Assembly (NCBI GenBank): GCA_928212115.1
Contig: CAKMRJ010004445.1
Span: 4,130,486-4,194,485 of the forward strand
DNA from: Lactuca virosa
Lineage: Eukaryota; Streptophyta; Magnoliopsida; Asterales; Asteraceae
Length of the DNA: 64,000 bases
Direction: 5' to 3'
Part shown: positions 1-12,971 of the stretch, in pieces
Position numbering within the stretch: position 1 is the stretch's first letter
How the letters are laid out: the number at the start of each line of letters is the position of its first letter
The notes under the pieces: model-generated
Database searches by the model: none
Told to the model about the DNA's origin: nothing
What the model saw: the letters and a program-made list of their open reading frames with translations, nothing else
Made by a program: the position numbers and the translations under genes

Positions 1-528
1 CTCAAGAGGGTTCACAATCACCAAGAACAAGTGTGTTCTTGGTGTTCTTGGTGAAATGGATGAAGATTTGAAGATCTATCATTAAGAGTTGTTTTCATGG
101 ATAAATCAAAGGGTGATTACATGATTAAGAAGGATAACAACTCAAAGATGGAAGAACACTTACGTTTTTGAAGATCTAGGATGAAGAACTCGACGATAGT
201 TGAGAGAGAATCGATTTTCTGGACTTGGGAATGTGAGAAATGACTAGAATGGAAATGATACTCTTCATATGGGGGAGGGTGTACGGCCAAGATGGGTGTA
301 CGGCCGTACACCCATGTGTACGGCCGTACACTCCCTTGAATGGAGTGTATGGCTTGATTTCAAGGTGAAGAACTTTAGCTACACAAGCCTACACCCAATG
401 CTTGAATGTACTGAGCTTTGAACCCTTAAATGGACTCTAAACAATGCTAAAAGATAGCAGAAACGAGTCTGACACATGATTGAATTGAATGGCTGGACTT
501 TCAAGGCAAAAAATTTCGGTTTGTCACA
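1..528 (-). mobile_element. 3' LTR of gypsy-type element A (partial, cut by window edge)
   Basis: This block is nearly identical to the right end of the large LTR at 8209-11357 (compare 1-528 with about 10830-11357). Read on the minus strand it begins TGTGACA and is preceded by a purine run, so it is the start of a 3' LTR whose remainder lies off the left edge. It carries two perfect GTACGGCCGTAC palindromes (298-309 and 318-329). No coding sequence is seen; short ORFs here are incidental. Confidence 0.75.
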
Positions 529-545
529 TCATCCCCCCCGTTAGA
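529..545 (-). promoter_or_regulatory. Polypurine tract of element A
   Basis: On the minus strand a G-run purine stretch lies directly before the LTR start (TGTGACA). This is the expected place for the plus-strand primer of an LTR retrotransposon, and it fixes the element's orientation as minus. Confidence 0.6.
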
Positions 546-1002
546 TGGAATTTCGTCCCGAAATTAGCTTTCTTAGCAGAACTACTGGGGTTGCGCTCCT
601 CTGATTGGCAGAATACCCACTCGTAGACCTGGCAACTTTGCCCTACTATTCATGATAGGATTCATACTTGGTCCATTTATCATTACCTCATGTATACAAG
701 TCATATATAATTAAGATTAGTTAGACGGTCAGATGTGCGACTCTGCCCCAGGTCCACAACCAAACTAGGAACAGGAAATAGGGCGGAAGCACACATACTA
801 AATCTGCGTAATCATAATCATATACCACCCTTGCGTATACACTGAATAGTGATAGGTGGGCTGTATTCGTCCTTAGCCTTTGTGCTCGAACTTGGTCTGC
901 TGGACGAGTGGTATTTCAGAAAGGTCTGTTGAACATACGGCGGTAAGGCTTCGGAAGGCAAAGTACTCTTCGCACGAGTACTTCAGGATTTAGAATACGA
1001 AG
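546..1002 (-). mobile_element. Internal remnant of element A, non-coding
   Basis: This stretch lies between the polypurine tract of A and the broken edge of LTR fragment C at 1003. It has no usable reading frame. It contains one copy (about 745-800) of the 'cacaaccaaac-aggaacagg' block that is also repeated in the LTR of A at about 8700, 8990 and 9350. Confidence 0.45.
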
Positions 1003-1697
1003 GACAAAGGTAGATCTGGGCTCCTAAGATCGGTATAACACGTAAAGTCCCCACCTTTCCTTCCATGCATGGCCTTTTGAGGCTTAAAAGGCCATAATAA
1101 CCCCTTTAAGCTTGCATGAGGGTTTCTAATGGCATAAAGCTTGCACCTTTATGCCTTAACCATTCTTAGGGACTCCAGATCTGAAAAGATCTTTGCTTGG
1201 GACGTCCTAATCCGACAAGAAATCATTCTTGGCCCATAAACTTCATAAAAAGGGACATAAAGAGATCTAACAAAGTAGAAGTCAAGGAAGGAACTTGATT
1301 ACCAAAATGAGCAGCAAATGGAGTGAATCTTCTGGATCCACTCCTTCCTCCTTGAACCTCTAACCTTCTTCTTGTTCCTCCAAGCTTCAAGAATGCTCCA
1401 AAACTCTCAAAATGACTCACAACTCAAGGGAGGCTTCTAGGGTTTTCGTTCTGGACTTGAGAGAGTATCAAGGGGCCGATGAAGGCTATAATGTTCCTTA
1501 AATAGGGTACAAGGCCCGCATTTAGGGTTTTCCCCAAACCTGACCAACTCGCCAAGTCAGTCTTCTGACTCGTCGAGTATGTCACTAAACCCGCGACCGA
1601 ATCGTGCTCCTACTCGTTGAGACACCCATCTACTTGATGAGTTACTTCCTCATTTGAGGTTTTCTTCTCTTTCAAGGTCTCCTAAATTCGAGGTGTT
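1003..1697 (-). mobile_element. LTR of gypsy element C, truncated copy 1
   Basis: This is a direct repeat of 3424-4119 with about 2-3% difference by eye. On the minus strand it begins TGTAACACC, followed by ACTCGNCGAGT-type words (1555-1650), a TATA-like box (TTTAAATAGG complement near 1498-1507) and a leader. Its 3' part is missing: similarity stops abruptly at 1003. A polypurine tract on its right marks it as the 3' LTR. Confidence 0.7.
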
Positions 1698-1714
1698 ACA
1701 ACTCTCCCCCACTT
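1698..1714 (-). promoter_or_regulatory. Polypurine tract of element C
   Basis: On the minus strand AAGTGGGGGAGAGT lies directly upstream of the LTR start TGTAACACC. The same tract flanks LTR D at 42170-42184, so the two elements are related. Confidence 0.7.
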
Positions 1715-2559
1715 AAACTAGACTTTGCCCTCGAAGTCCGCCACGGCCAACAATATTGCAATCTGCTCATAACATTTATGCTCAGTGAATACCTCTCCTA
1801 CTGAGCCCGATCCTCGAGGGATCACTTTTCATTGACCTTCCACCCGGTCATTCAGCCAAAACTAATCCTTGAGGGTTAGAACTTCGAGAGCACTCTGCTC
1901 ACCAACAATCCTGAGATCGCGACTCTTTCCCAACTGATAATCCTTTCGGTACTCCTCGAGTACCTATGCTGGTTAACCTAGGGGTTCACCCCTTTTTCCT
2001 TGCGCGTTCACTGGCCTTCCCAAGGCAAACTTCCCTAAACAACAATCTCCTCTATCTCTATGAAGGATATACCCTTCGCTGAACCTACCTTCCCAGCCAC
2101 TCCCAGGGTTGGTCACTTCGCTGATACATACTGAGTGCTTTCTCTTTCTATATACTGATGCTGGAAACCCCTCCCAACGGATGGATCAGATAATCCTTCG
2201 AGTAATAGACTCATCCCTGCAACGGTTAGACTCATACGAGAGCTGCGCAACAGAGTCAAATCACTCACTCTGAGATTATTTAATCCTGCTGTTAGTGGCC
2301 TGGCACCTCTCAGTCAACTAATTACTTCCACTCGCGGATCCTCTTATTGTTGTCCCTGTCTGAAGATTCTGTTGTCTCTGATCCGCTCTCCGGACGAACC
2401 GAGACCATCCTGGTCCAAACTAATCTGCCATAATCTGGGTTACCGGACTCCCACTGGCTACTGCACCCAAGCTCAATCGTTCAGTCGCTCTCAGCGACTT
2501 CCGAAGAAAACTTCGGCTAGCTAAAACTAATTCAGATATACCTTACCACTCTGGCTCCA
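1715..2559 (-). mobile_element. Internal 3' remnant of element C, no intact ORF
   Basis: This non-coding stretch resembles the internal region next to LTR D: 'cctcgaa' after the polypurine tract, and 'taccttaccactctgg' against 'tatcttaccactatgg' near 42860. It runs directly into LTR sequence near 2560, so almost all of gag-pol has been deleted. The exact junction was not resolved. Confidence 0.5.
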
Positions 2560-4119
2560 TACACTACTGCCTCGGCTACCACCCGGCATCGGACCGAAAT
2601 CTGGAACATATAAACTGCATCGGGCTAACCCCAGTAACGGATCTAAATCCGAACAAATCACAATAAGTGCCTAGGGCTAACCCCCGGGTCTTCCTGCTAC
2701 ACATAACCATAAGCATAAACATAATGGGCCAGCATTGTGGCCGTAGACCCATGCACACAGTGAGGAGACTCACCTCGCACTGCTGAAGACTAGCTGAAAC
2801 ACTTCTGACTGCCAACCGACAACTTCTGAACTGCTGATCCTTCGGCTCCCCGAACTATCAATACCCAAAGTAACATTTAGACCACAATATTCCAAAAGTC
2901 AATCCAGGTCAAACTTGGTCAAAGTCAACCTCCAGTTGGCTATGACTCGCCGAGCTGCTCTACCGACTCGTCGAGTCCATGCTTCTCCAACTCAATACAA
3001 CCATTGATCCTACCCGTCGATTCTAGCAAGCACTCGACGGGTTCTCATTCAGACTTACAGTCGGGACCATCTTCAACCGACTCGTCGATTTCATCCTTGA
3101 ACTCGTCAAGTTCATCTCCCTCTTATGAATTTCCAGGCTATGACTCGTCGAGTTGTATGAACAACTCATCGAGTCCATGTTCATATACTAAGAAGATTTC
3201 CTTAGACTCGTCGAGTTCCTCATTATACTCGTCGAGTTCCTCATTATACTCGCCGAGTACGATGATCTTCATGCCCGCTATGGACCCAGACTGACTGAGT
3301 CCCATACCAACTCAACTCATACCCTTTAACAGAAGGGTTTTAGGGCAAGAAAGCAGACTGACTCGCCGAGTCACTCTATGTCTCATTCTATTCAGACAAT
3401 TTCTAAGCCAAACAGCTTCACCCAAAGGTAGATCTGGGCTCCTAAGATCGGTATAACACGTAAAGTCCCCACCTTTCCTTCCATGCATGGCCTTTTGAGG
3501 CTTAAAAGGCCATAATAACCCCTTTAAGCTTGCATGAGGGTTTCTAATGGCATAAAGCTTGCACCTTTATGCCTTAACCATTCTTAGGGACTCCAGATCT
3601 GAAAAGATCTTTGCTTGGGACGTCCTAATCCGACAAGAAATCATTCTTGGTCCATAAACTTCATAAAAAGGGACATAAAGAGATCTAACAAAGTAGAAGT
3701 CAAGGAAGGAACTTGATTACCAAAATGAGCAGCAAATGGAGTGAATCTTCTGGATCCACTCCTTCCTCCTTGAACCTCCAACCTTCTTCTTGTTCCTCCA
3801 AGCTTCAAGAATGCTCCAAAACTCTCAAAATGACTCACAACTCAAGGGAGGCTTCTAGGGTTTTCGTTCTGGACTTGAGAGAGTATCAAGGGGGCTGATG
3901 AAGGCTATAATGATCCTTAAATAGGGTACAAGGCCCGCATTTAGGGTTTTCCCCAAACCTGGCCAACTTGCCGAGTCCGTCTTCTGACTCGTCGAGTAGG
4001 TCACTAAACCCGCGACCAAATCGCGCTCCTACTCATCGAGTCACCCATCTACTCGACGAGTTACTTCCTCATTTGAGGTTTTCTTCTCTTTCAAGGTCTC
4101 CTGAATTCAGGGTGTTACA
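2560..4119 (-). mobile_element. LTR of gypsy element C, second copy
   Basis: On the minus strand it starts TGTAACACC at 4119, inside the gag remnant of element B. It carries palindrome pairs near 3975-4062, a TATA-like box (complement of 'cttaaatagggt', about 3915), a second cluster of palindromes (2945-3260), a consensus splice donor (GT at 2773-2772) and 'catcgggct' repeats (about 2580-2660). Pairs at 3143/3164, 3080/3101 and 3227/3248 are 21 bp apart; 3205/3227 is 22 bp apart. A serine-rich 96-aa ORF at 3004-3294 is only a translation of the palindrome array. Confidence 0.65.
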
Positions 4120-4810
4120 CGAATGTGGCTGGGTTAGAAGACAGCACATCTCCTTGGGTCGGGGCAGTTAGACCCCAGATGTATCTTTCTATCTTCTTGC
4201 TTTCCGGGGTAACCATCCCGGGGCATAGTGCTGCCAGGTCGCTAAACCCGTTAGCGTAGGACACTATGTCTGAGCCAACCATCGTGAGCTCCCATAGTTG
4301 TTGTTCCTACTTTTGAACTTCGCCCATCGGGCAATATTCTTCCAGCATTAACTCTTTTAGGTTCTCCCAACCTATTGAGTTAGCCACTGATAGGGTCAGT
4401 GACTTAACATGGCTATTCCACCATGTTAGGGCTCTGTCTGAGAAGGTGCACGCAGCAAACTTTACTTTGCTCCCTTCTGAGCACGAACAGATTTCGAAGA
4501 CCGAATCTGTTTTCTCGAACCATCACATCAAAGCGATGACACCACCATTTCCATTAAAGGAATTTGGTTTGCAGTTCATGAAGTCCTTATACGAACACTC
4601 CCTTGGGTGTTCGTGAGTAACTCCAAGGTTGGTTAAGTGGGTACCGCTACCAGATCTGAAGGTACCACTTTCGCAGAAGTGAGCTAGAGAAGCTGCCACT
4701 GCGGAGGATATCACTGCTTGGAGAGCAGCAAGATCGAACTGTGGCAGAGGTAGTGGCGGTTGAGTTGGAGTTATCGGAGTAGTGCGTCTGTTTGATCTGC
4801 AAGGAGGCAT
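4120..4810 (-). pseudogene. Ty3/gypsy gag fragment (element B)
   Basis: The minus-strand frame begins MPPCRSNRRT at 4810, followed by a proline-rich and alanine-rich stretch, then CSYKDFMNCKP and FNGNGGVIALM. Read on with frame changes and stops, it continues with gag-like sequence (a WFEKT-type motif, a WWNSHVKSL-type motif, an ERYIWGL-type end). This is the N-terminal capsid region of plant chromovirus-type (Tekay/Del-like) gag as I remember it. The frame stops at about 4523 and the sequence is cut at 4120 by LTR C. Zinc knuckle and pol are not adjacent, so it cannot encode a working protein. Confidence 0.75.
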
Positions 4811-5804
4811 CTTTGCTAAAAGAATACAAAGATGAGATGGAATAAGTCTATAGCAATGGATATAAGCCAAAAGCTGAAAGACAAGGTTATCCTAGTTCTA
4901 AGTGTATCGGGTCCTGACTTCCACAGGGTTCTGGAAACAATTCATAAAAGAGTCTATACCATATAAACTTTATGAATTAGAAATGGCCATCCTCGAATGA
5001 ATATATGTGACCTGAATAACTGTTACCAGTTGCATGTAAAGAAAATAATCCTAACACATAATGTGAGCAGTGTCTCCACTAACTCATTAAGTTAAACAAG
5101 ATTATTATTTATTAGTGTGACGCATAAGACATTTTGGTTACTTCGGTTGATCCTTCTTTGAAAGCTTCTCCTGAACCTGCTCTTCTGTTGTCTACTGTGA
5201 GGAAGTGGTTACATCTATCTGGGTTTGTCGTGTGAGAATGGAAGTGTCTAAAGAATCTATGAGATTAAGTGAAACGTTATGGGGTGATCCTTACAGAGTC
5301 CTCCTATAATTGCACAATGTATATATGTTGTATATAATTTAAGATTAAATAGACCTTCGAATAAGTGATCCTACTCCAAAACCACAACCAAACAAGGAAC
5401 AGATAGTGAAGCATAGATCACAAATTCTAAGTCTATAAAATCTCAATTATATATAACCTTGGAAGTATACATTGCAAGATTATAGACCTATCCGTAAGGG
5501 ACTTTTAAGTTATCACATAAGTTATTTATATAGTGCCTAAAATAATCCTATAGTATTTTAATGTAATGTACTTGGTATGTTTTAAACTTGTTGTCGTGTT
5601 ATACTATCATTAAATACTCCCATAGTATCTTATCTTTATGATCTGATCTAGAATTCCCTTGAATTGAGTTAGGTAAGTTTTAAGACTGTTGCAACAACAC
5701 ATCACTCCCAAAAACATATCGGTCACATCTCGAATGAATATAGTTGACCAGGCTATATTGATCCCAGCTATGATTACATAACTATTCAGGTTTGACCGCA
5801 GTGT
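4811..5804 (-). mobile_element. Untranslated leader of gypsy element B
   Basis: This region lies between the gag start (4810) and the inner end of the 5' LTR (5805) on the minus strand. No ORF of note is present. It contains another degenerate copy of the 'cacaaccaaacaaggaaca' block (about 5382-5402), shared with element A. I did not find a canonical tRNA-iMet primer site next to 5805. Confidence 0.5.
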
Positions 5805-7989
5805 TGAAACATCCCAAAAATACAAGCCAAAAATTTCGTTTTCAAAATCATTTAGCTAACATAAGTATCATCGCCATAGTATAAAATCATAAAACATGTA
5901 TCTCAAAATCTCATAAAATCTTTCAACATATCACAATCTCAGATAACATATTAGAGTAACTCCCAGGCTAAGAAAACTGTGGTGTGTGCAATGCCATCAT
6001 TCCGAGTGCTTTTCCCCTGCTAGCTGAAGTACCTGAAACCAAAACTGAAATTGTAAGCACAAAGCTTAGTGAGCTCCCCCAAACTACCACATACCATACA
6101 CATAACATATAAAAATCACATAACTCTGGGACTACTCCCAACTGCATCGGAACGAATCCCGGCATCGGCCTCCTGCCCGGCATCGGGCTTACCCCGGCAC
6201 ATACACAACATAACATATATCATAAACATATAATCTGCATCGGGATTGCCCCGGCATCGGACCGAATTCCGGAACACATAATCATAACATATAACTATCA
6301 TACATCGGGCTTGCCCCAGAATATATAATTCATGGCATAATAATTAACATACATCGGGCTTTCCCCGGCATCGGGCTTACCCCGGAACACATAACACCTA
6401 ACACATAAACATGCATGAATCACAAAGACATCAGGCATACATAACTACTCTCGGGACCGCCCTGGCATCGGACTGAGGTCCGGAAACATATAAACTGCAT
6501 CGGGCTAACCCCGGCATCGGGCTTACCCCGGCATACTCTACAACTTAAACGGGCCGGCATTGTGGCCGTAGACCCGTTCCTACTAGAAGGAAACTCACCT
6601 CGCGTAACTGGCTGTTGAAACACAGAGCGAAAAATATATGGTTGCTGCTCCGACGACTCTCCGGCTATAATTTCCACAATGACACTTAGTCAGAAGCTGA
6701 TAACTATCCTTAGGGTAAAATGACCATTTTACCCCTGGCTAAAGTCCACATCCTGGTTAAAGTCAACTTCCCAGTTGACCGGACTCGTTGAGTTGGCTCG
6801 TCAACTCGCCGAGTCGCAATCCTCTCATCTACCCCCAACTCGACTCTACTCGTCGAGTTTAGCAAGAACTCGACGAGTTTTCCTTCAATCATAACAGCGG
6901 GACAGTGTTCATCTGACTCGTCGAGTTCCTCCTGAACTCGTCGAGTTTATCTTCATCATAAGAACGTGTCTAGTTTGTGACTCGCTGAGTTGTATGAACA
7001 ACTCGTCGAGTCCATCTTCATGAGCTAGGAGATGGCCTTGGACTCGCTGAGCACGTTCCTGTACTCGCCGAGTCCCATGGTTTCCAGATTCCTGGCTACG
7101 TCTATTTCGTTGAGTCCTTTCTCTGGACTCATCTAAATCCTTTCTAAACTCAACTGGGTTCCTTTGAATCATAGCAGCTTTGGGAACCAACCCACGACTC
7201 GCCGAGTCTCAAGAACGACTCGTCGAGTCTATGCATGTCCAAGTCTATAACTCGATTTCTGAGGTGCAAAACTCATCCAAAAGGTAGATCTAGGCTCCTA
7301 AGATCGGTATGACACGTAAAGTCATGAACTTTACGTTCATGCATGGGACTTTTATGCTTAAAGGACCAAAAATGGGTTTTATTTCATACATCGGATTCTC
7401 ATGGCCATAACGATGGCACCTTTATGCCATAAGGACCCTCCAAGGTTCCAGATCTGAGGGTAAATCGACTTGGGACGTCCAAGTCTCAAGAGTCAAACTT
7501 CTTGGACCCAAAACTCCATAAAGTTGACAATAAGAAGATCTATGAAACTACAAGTCAAGTATGAAGCTTGATTACCAGAAAGTGAAGAGAAACTGATGTT
7601 GTTCTTGGATCTACAATCTTCTCTTGAAGTCCTCCTTCTTCCTCTTCTTCACACAAGCTTCAAATCACACTAGATTACTCAAAAAATGGAATTCAAACAC
7701 TCAAAATGCTCAAGGTGGCTAGTTAGGGTTTTCTGGATGTTAAGGGGGTGATAAGGGAGGCCACAAGGATGATATGTTTCTTTAAATAGGGGAACAAACC
7801 CTTAAAATTAGGGTTTCCATCTGGCAGCTCCTACTCGCCGAGTCGGTCTTCCGACTCGTCGAGTAGGTCACTTAATTCCCCGACCCGGATTCAATCCTAC
7901 TCGACGAGTTGGGCCTCCAACTCATCGAGTCCAAGGGTGAAATATGATGTTGACTCAAATTAAATGCATACCTGGAACTGGGTGTTACA
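5805..7989 (-). mobile_element. 5' LTR of gypsy element B (about 2.2 kb)
   Basis: On the minus strand it runs from TGTAACACC (7989) to GGGATGTTTCA (5805). In order it shows: palindrome pairs near 7830-7932, a TATA-like box (about 7780-7792), a leader, a second palindrome cluster (6783-7225, first pair 6783/6804, 21 bp apart), a 20-bp quasi-palindrome at 6714-6733, a splice donor (GT at 6598-6597), 'catcgggct' repeats (6140-6540), an acceptor-like region near 6050, and the end. It is the same family as the plus-strand copy ending at 46236. It has no coding content. Confidence 0.75.
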
Positions 7990-8208
7990 AGTGTTCAACC
8001 TTTAAATACTTCTATTCTGTTCTTCTTGTGATACTTGTTCTAGTACGTATAATATGTATAAGCACTTATGTATACTTTTATAAGGTATCATTTATATATT
8101 TAAAATATATTATTATCCAGAGCACTTCTACTCCATTGTATTTATAGTTGTATATCTTTTATCGGTTGATATACTTAGTTCACTATAAACAATGCTCTGA
8201 TACCAATC
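7990..8208 (-). mobile_element. Leader and primer-binding site of element A
   Basis: On the minus strand TGGTATCAGAGC (8205-8194) lies three bases after the LTR end (8209). It matches the plant initiator-Met tRNA 3' end and is a standard primer-binding site. The rest is AT-rich leader, cut at 7990 by insertion of element B. Confidence 0.75.
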
Positions 8209-11200
8209 TGTCACACCCCAAAACCGGAACGGCGGAAACGTTCGGGGGTGGAGAACGTCATGTTTAGTATCACAAGTCATGCATCATAGTAAGCAAAGTA
8301 ATAAACAACCATTTCATTAGAAAAAAAGTGTTTACAAAGTATGTGGTTCACATAACATAGACAAAAAGTAAATAACAAAACAAGACATGAAGCTATACTG
8401 CTCCATCTTCTGAATCCCAGCGCGCGTACCTGTCTACTGGTCTCCTGAGAATACAAGTTATTTTGAAAGAGTAGATCAACATTTAAGCTGGTGAGTTCAT
8501 AATATTTTAGTGATGTAAGTAAGTTGAAAGAAAGTTGTAGTAAGTTGTAAGTTCTTTTAGAAAAGTTCGCCTGTTCCTCCAGAAAATCCTATATTTCCTG
8601 CTTTGATGAAAGATAAGTAAAAATGACTCTACAATCCTTTCTATGAGTACTAAATGGATACAAGTTATATAAAACCTAGAGTAACCAAACAGTCGGTTGT
8701 GCGTATCTGCCCTAAGCCCACAACCAAACAAGGAACAGGAAATGAGGCGGAAGGCACACATCCCATTAGTTGTTAGATCCTTGTTGTATATAACCTTGGT
8801 GTATTCACTTAGTACTCACGGAGTTAACTGTAATAGGTCCTTTATATTTGATGAAAACATTCTTTAAGAAAACCCTTATTTCTTTTAGTAAAAATGGTAA
8901 CCACAATGGTTCCTTCTATAATTACTTAGTTTATACTAGTTATATATAATCTAATATCGAACAGATAGTTAATTGTGTGAATCTGCCCTAAGCCCACAAC
9001 CAAACAAGGAACAGGAAATGAGGCGGAAAGCACACATCCAACTGCCTATCGGGTATTCATTATATATAACCCTGACGTATAAACTAAGGTATTATAGAAT
9101 TAACCAACTAAGGTCCTTTAAGTTATATTGGTTTAATAAAATGGATTAAACCCTTACTGGTAAGTTTCTAGTTTTGTATACCAAATGTTCTATTTGAAAA
9201 ATATGTTTTGTACTAGAAAACGGTGCATTGAATTAGTGTCCTATGACCTGGCCCATACCTGGTACCCCTTATGATTACTTGTGTATACGGAACATATATA
9301 TAGCTAAGATCGGATAGATAGTAGGCAGGGTGAATCTGCTCTAAGCCCACAATCAAACAAGGAACAGGAAATGAAGCGGAAAGCATACATCGTACTACCT
9401 GTCGGATCCGATTAATATATATTCTTGATGTATAAACTAAGGAATCATAAAGTTAGCATTATAGGCCCCTTTCTACTGAATGTACTAGACTCGACTGTTA
9501 TGTTTGTCGTTTAAAAAGATGTAAGTTTTCCCTAGTTTATAACTATCTTGACTCGAAAATAGTTTACATTAACTTTCAAGTGGAACTGTCACAATATGAA
9601 AGTAATGGGAAAATGTAACTACACAGTTGTCTTTTGAATTAACAAACTGAAGTACTGATTACCTTAAAACAAGTTTGAGTTATTAAGGTCATAATGTGAT
9701 GAATAATACCCATACTATACACTCTCCCTGCAAGATATTCTGGGAACCAAACGCGACTTCCGCAAACAAATTGCTAGGCCGTGTAAATTCACATTAAAGT
9801 TATATGATCATGTATACCCAATTTACTATCACCTTTTGTTTAGAACAATGAGTTAGTGATTATTGATATAATTAGATCCTGTATTGTTCTTCTGCTATAG
9901 CATTTACTATGTTCTTTTTGTTATAGTATCTTAGTATGTTCTTTCTGTTATCGTGTATTGTATCTTCCTGCCTGTTTCTCTTTATAGTATGTTCTAGAAT
10001 CTAGTATGAACTGAACCCCTAACATATACCTATTATAGTTTACTAGTATGTTTACTTGAACTATTACTGAAAAGACTCATTTATTTACTAAGTTATGATT
10101 GTACTTTAAAAACGGAGTTTTATAAACTATAAAGTAACATAACTTAAAAAGAGTTTTTGAAATGTTTGATCACTTATAAAAGACATAAGCAATCTTTTGA
10201 AAGATGTTTATAAAAAACATTTACAAAATTATCATTGTGTTCAACTTATATCCCCCCCCCCCCTTAAAAGCATTTAAAACAGTTTAAAAGATTGATTATA
10301 GGGGTATGAACTCACCTTATGTGGGTGATTCAAACGAATATGCGCGTAAGGATAAGAAGTTTCACGAATGAAGTCCCGAGACACAAACGAGTCCTAAATG
10401 AAATATAATGGCATGAATATAGCGTTTAAAAGCAACCACATGCAAGGAAAACACCTTTTGGGACTAGGAAACACTTGGAGCAAGTGTTAGAATCACTTGT
10501 GATTCATCTAAGGGGAGTGTACGACCACTAAATGGAGTGTGCGGCCATGGGTGTACGGCCATGGAGTGTACAGCCGTACACTCATGGTAACTAGTGCACA
10601 AAAGATTTCTTGAATGATAGGGAAGCTTGTGGGACTATTGCTCATCAAGTGTTGAAGCTAGATTTGCAGTTTAGAGGCCCTTTAGGGGTGTTTTGAGGGG
10701 TGTACGACCACACATGGGTGTACGGTCGTACACTCCTTTTGATCTTGAGTTTTGGTCATTTTTAGGGTGTTAATCAAGTGTTCATATCATGTACTAAGCA
10801 TAGGGAAGGAGTACTTACGATTTGGTGGGTCAAGAGGGTTCACAATCACCAAGAACAAGCGTGTTCTTGGTGTTATTGGTGAAATGGATGAAGATTTGAA
10901 GATCTATCATTAAGAGTTGTTTTCGTGGATGAATCAAAGGTTGATTACATGATTAAGAAGGATAACAACTCAAAGATGGAAGAAACACTTACGTTTTTGA
11001 AGATCTAGGATGAAGAACTCGATGATAGTTGAGAGAGAATCGATTTTCTGGACTTGGGAATGTGAGAAATGACTAGAATGGAAAGGATACTCTTCAAATG
11101 GGGGAGAGTGTACGGCCAAGACGGGTGTACGGCCGTACACCCATGTGTACGGCCGTACACTCCCTTGAATGGAGTGTATGGCTTGATTTCAAGGTGAAGA

Positions 11201-11357
11201 ACTTTAGTTGCACGATCCTACACCCAATGCTTGAATGTACTGAGCTTTAAACCCTTAAATGGACTCTAAACAATGCTAAAAGATAGCAAAAACGATTCTG
11301 ACACATGGTTGAATTGAATGGTTGGACTTTCAAAGCAAAAAATTTCGGGTTGTCACA
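8209..11357 (-). mobile_element. 5' LTR of element A (about 3.1 kb)
   Basis: The bounds are TGTCACACC (8209, beside the primer site) and GGTTGTCACA (11357); the right end matches 1-528. At about 3.15 kb it is long for a plant LTR. It holds GTACGGCCGTAC palindromes (11127-11138 and 11147-11158, 20 bp apart), a degenerate set at 10519-10579, a C-run at 10252-10263 and a repeated block at about 8690-9390. No protein is encoded. The right end abuts LTR D2, so A inserted into D2. Confidence 0.75.
8690..9395 (-). repeat. Three spaced copies of a conserved ~50-bp block in LTR A
   Basis: The block 'cacaaccaaacaaggaacag' followed by 'gaaatgaggcggaaagcacacat' (with small changes) occurs near 8710, 8995 and 9350. 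Each copy is followed by a similar 'atatataaccttg-tgtat' stretch, so the unit is roughly 290-360 bp. Further copies lie near 755 and 5385. Conservation of the core is much higher than that of the spacers. Confidence 0.7.
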
Positions 11358-12453
11358 GTCTTTACCTAGGACTGCCATGGGCTACCCCACATGGTCTTAC
11401 ATCCAATGCCATGGGCTCCCCCACATGGTCTTTACCTAGGACTGCCATGGGCTACCCTACATGGTCTTACATCCAAAACATGCCATCACATATCATATCA
11501 ATTCACAGAATGACCAATACATAAATCATAATCACATAATGGGCCGGCCTTGGTGCCTTAGACCCATGGGTATGGTGAGAAGACTCACCTCGCACTGCAG
11601 AAGCTTCCCACATGAATTCTTTAGTTGCTGCCCTGCCAGCTTCCCGAGCTGTCACTACCAATCAATATACCCAATTAGAAATTAGGTCCCATACCATAAT
11701 CCTTAATCCATGCATGGGGTAAAATGATCATTTTACCTGTAGCACCTCGTTCCTGGTATGTATTTTATTTAAGTAATTTTGCATTTTTGGCTTGGGACTC
11801 GGCGAGTTGAAGGCACAACTCGCCGAGTAGAAGCGGGTCGAGTCGGGTCCTGGACTAGACGAGTAGGCTCTGTCTAGACAAAACCTTAATCTGAGACACC
11901 CTATTTAAACAACCTTATACAGACTCCATCGCCCCTTTATGCTCCCAGAAACCCTCCATAACAAACCCTAAGTGTTTTGGTGCAAGATCTAAGGCTTTTT
12001 ATTGATTTTGTGGGTTTTGACCACAAGGAAGAAGGAAGAGCATAGAAGGATCAAGAGGAGACTGAAGGATTCGAGTTTGGTGCATCATTTGCAGTGTTTG
12101 AAAGGTATAAAGTCTGTACCTTGCTTGCTTATTTGTTTGATCCCTTTTTGGGGAGATTTAGGACTTTTATAAGCCATTCTTGGTAACCAACCATGATTGC
12201 AAGCATGGTTGGGGGTTGAGGCTTCGGATCTAGGCCCATGGAAGAGTTACAAGGCAGAAAAGGGCTACTTTTGCACCCATGGAAGCCCCCATGCAACTTA
12301 AGAGCCTCTTTTAGAGCCTTTTTGGCTCAAAGTCCCATGCATGCACGTAAAGTTCGTAACTTTACGTGCTAGATCGAGTTTAGGGGCCTAGATCTATCAT
12401 TTGGACAAGAGTTGTACACCAGAAATCGAAGGAATAGACTTGGGACTGTATCG

Positions 12454-12971
12454 ACTCGGCGAGTCATTCTTGGGACTCGGCGAGTCCGAGGCTTGACTTC
12501 CTTTTTTTCTGTTATGGTCCAAGAGACCCAGTTAAGTGAAAGAAAGGTTTTAGAGGGTCCAGGAGAGTGACCCAAACGTATCGGGATAAGCCATAGTCCT
12601 GGAGTTCATAGGACTCGGCGAGTGCATGAGTCGACTCGGCGAGTCCAAGGCAATCTCCCAACTCTTGAAGATGAACTCGACGAGTTGTTCATACAACTCG
12701 GTGAGCCGAGGACAGGACGTGTTCATAGGATGAAGATGGACTCGACGAGTTGTTCATACAACTCGGCGAGTCGGATGAAGGTTCATCCGGGGTGGTGTTA
12801 GAAGGAGAACCCGTCGAGTCGTTGCTAAACTCGACGAGTAGAGTCGTGGATGAGGACAGTTGAAGAGATAGGGACTCGACGAGTTGGCGGCCCAACTCGA
12901 CGAGTAGAGACATGGATGAGGACAGTGGAAGAGATAGGGACTCGACGAGTTGGCGGCCCAACTCGGCGACT
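12454..12971. repeat. Array of paired ACTCGNCGAGT palindromes
   Basis: Seven pairs are visible. Their starts are 12454/12475, 12613/12634, 12675/12696, 12740/12761, 12809/12829, 12874/12895 and 12940/12961. Six pairs are exactly 21 bp apart and one is 20. Within several pairs the spacer is also symmetric (for example GAGTTG..CAACTC), so two short palindromes sit inside a larger dyad of about 34 bp. Confidence 0.85.
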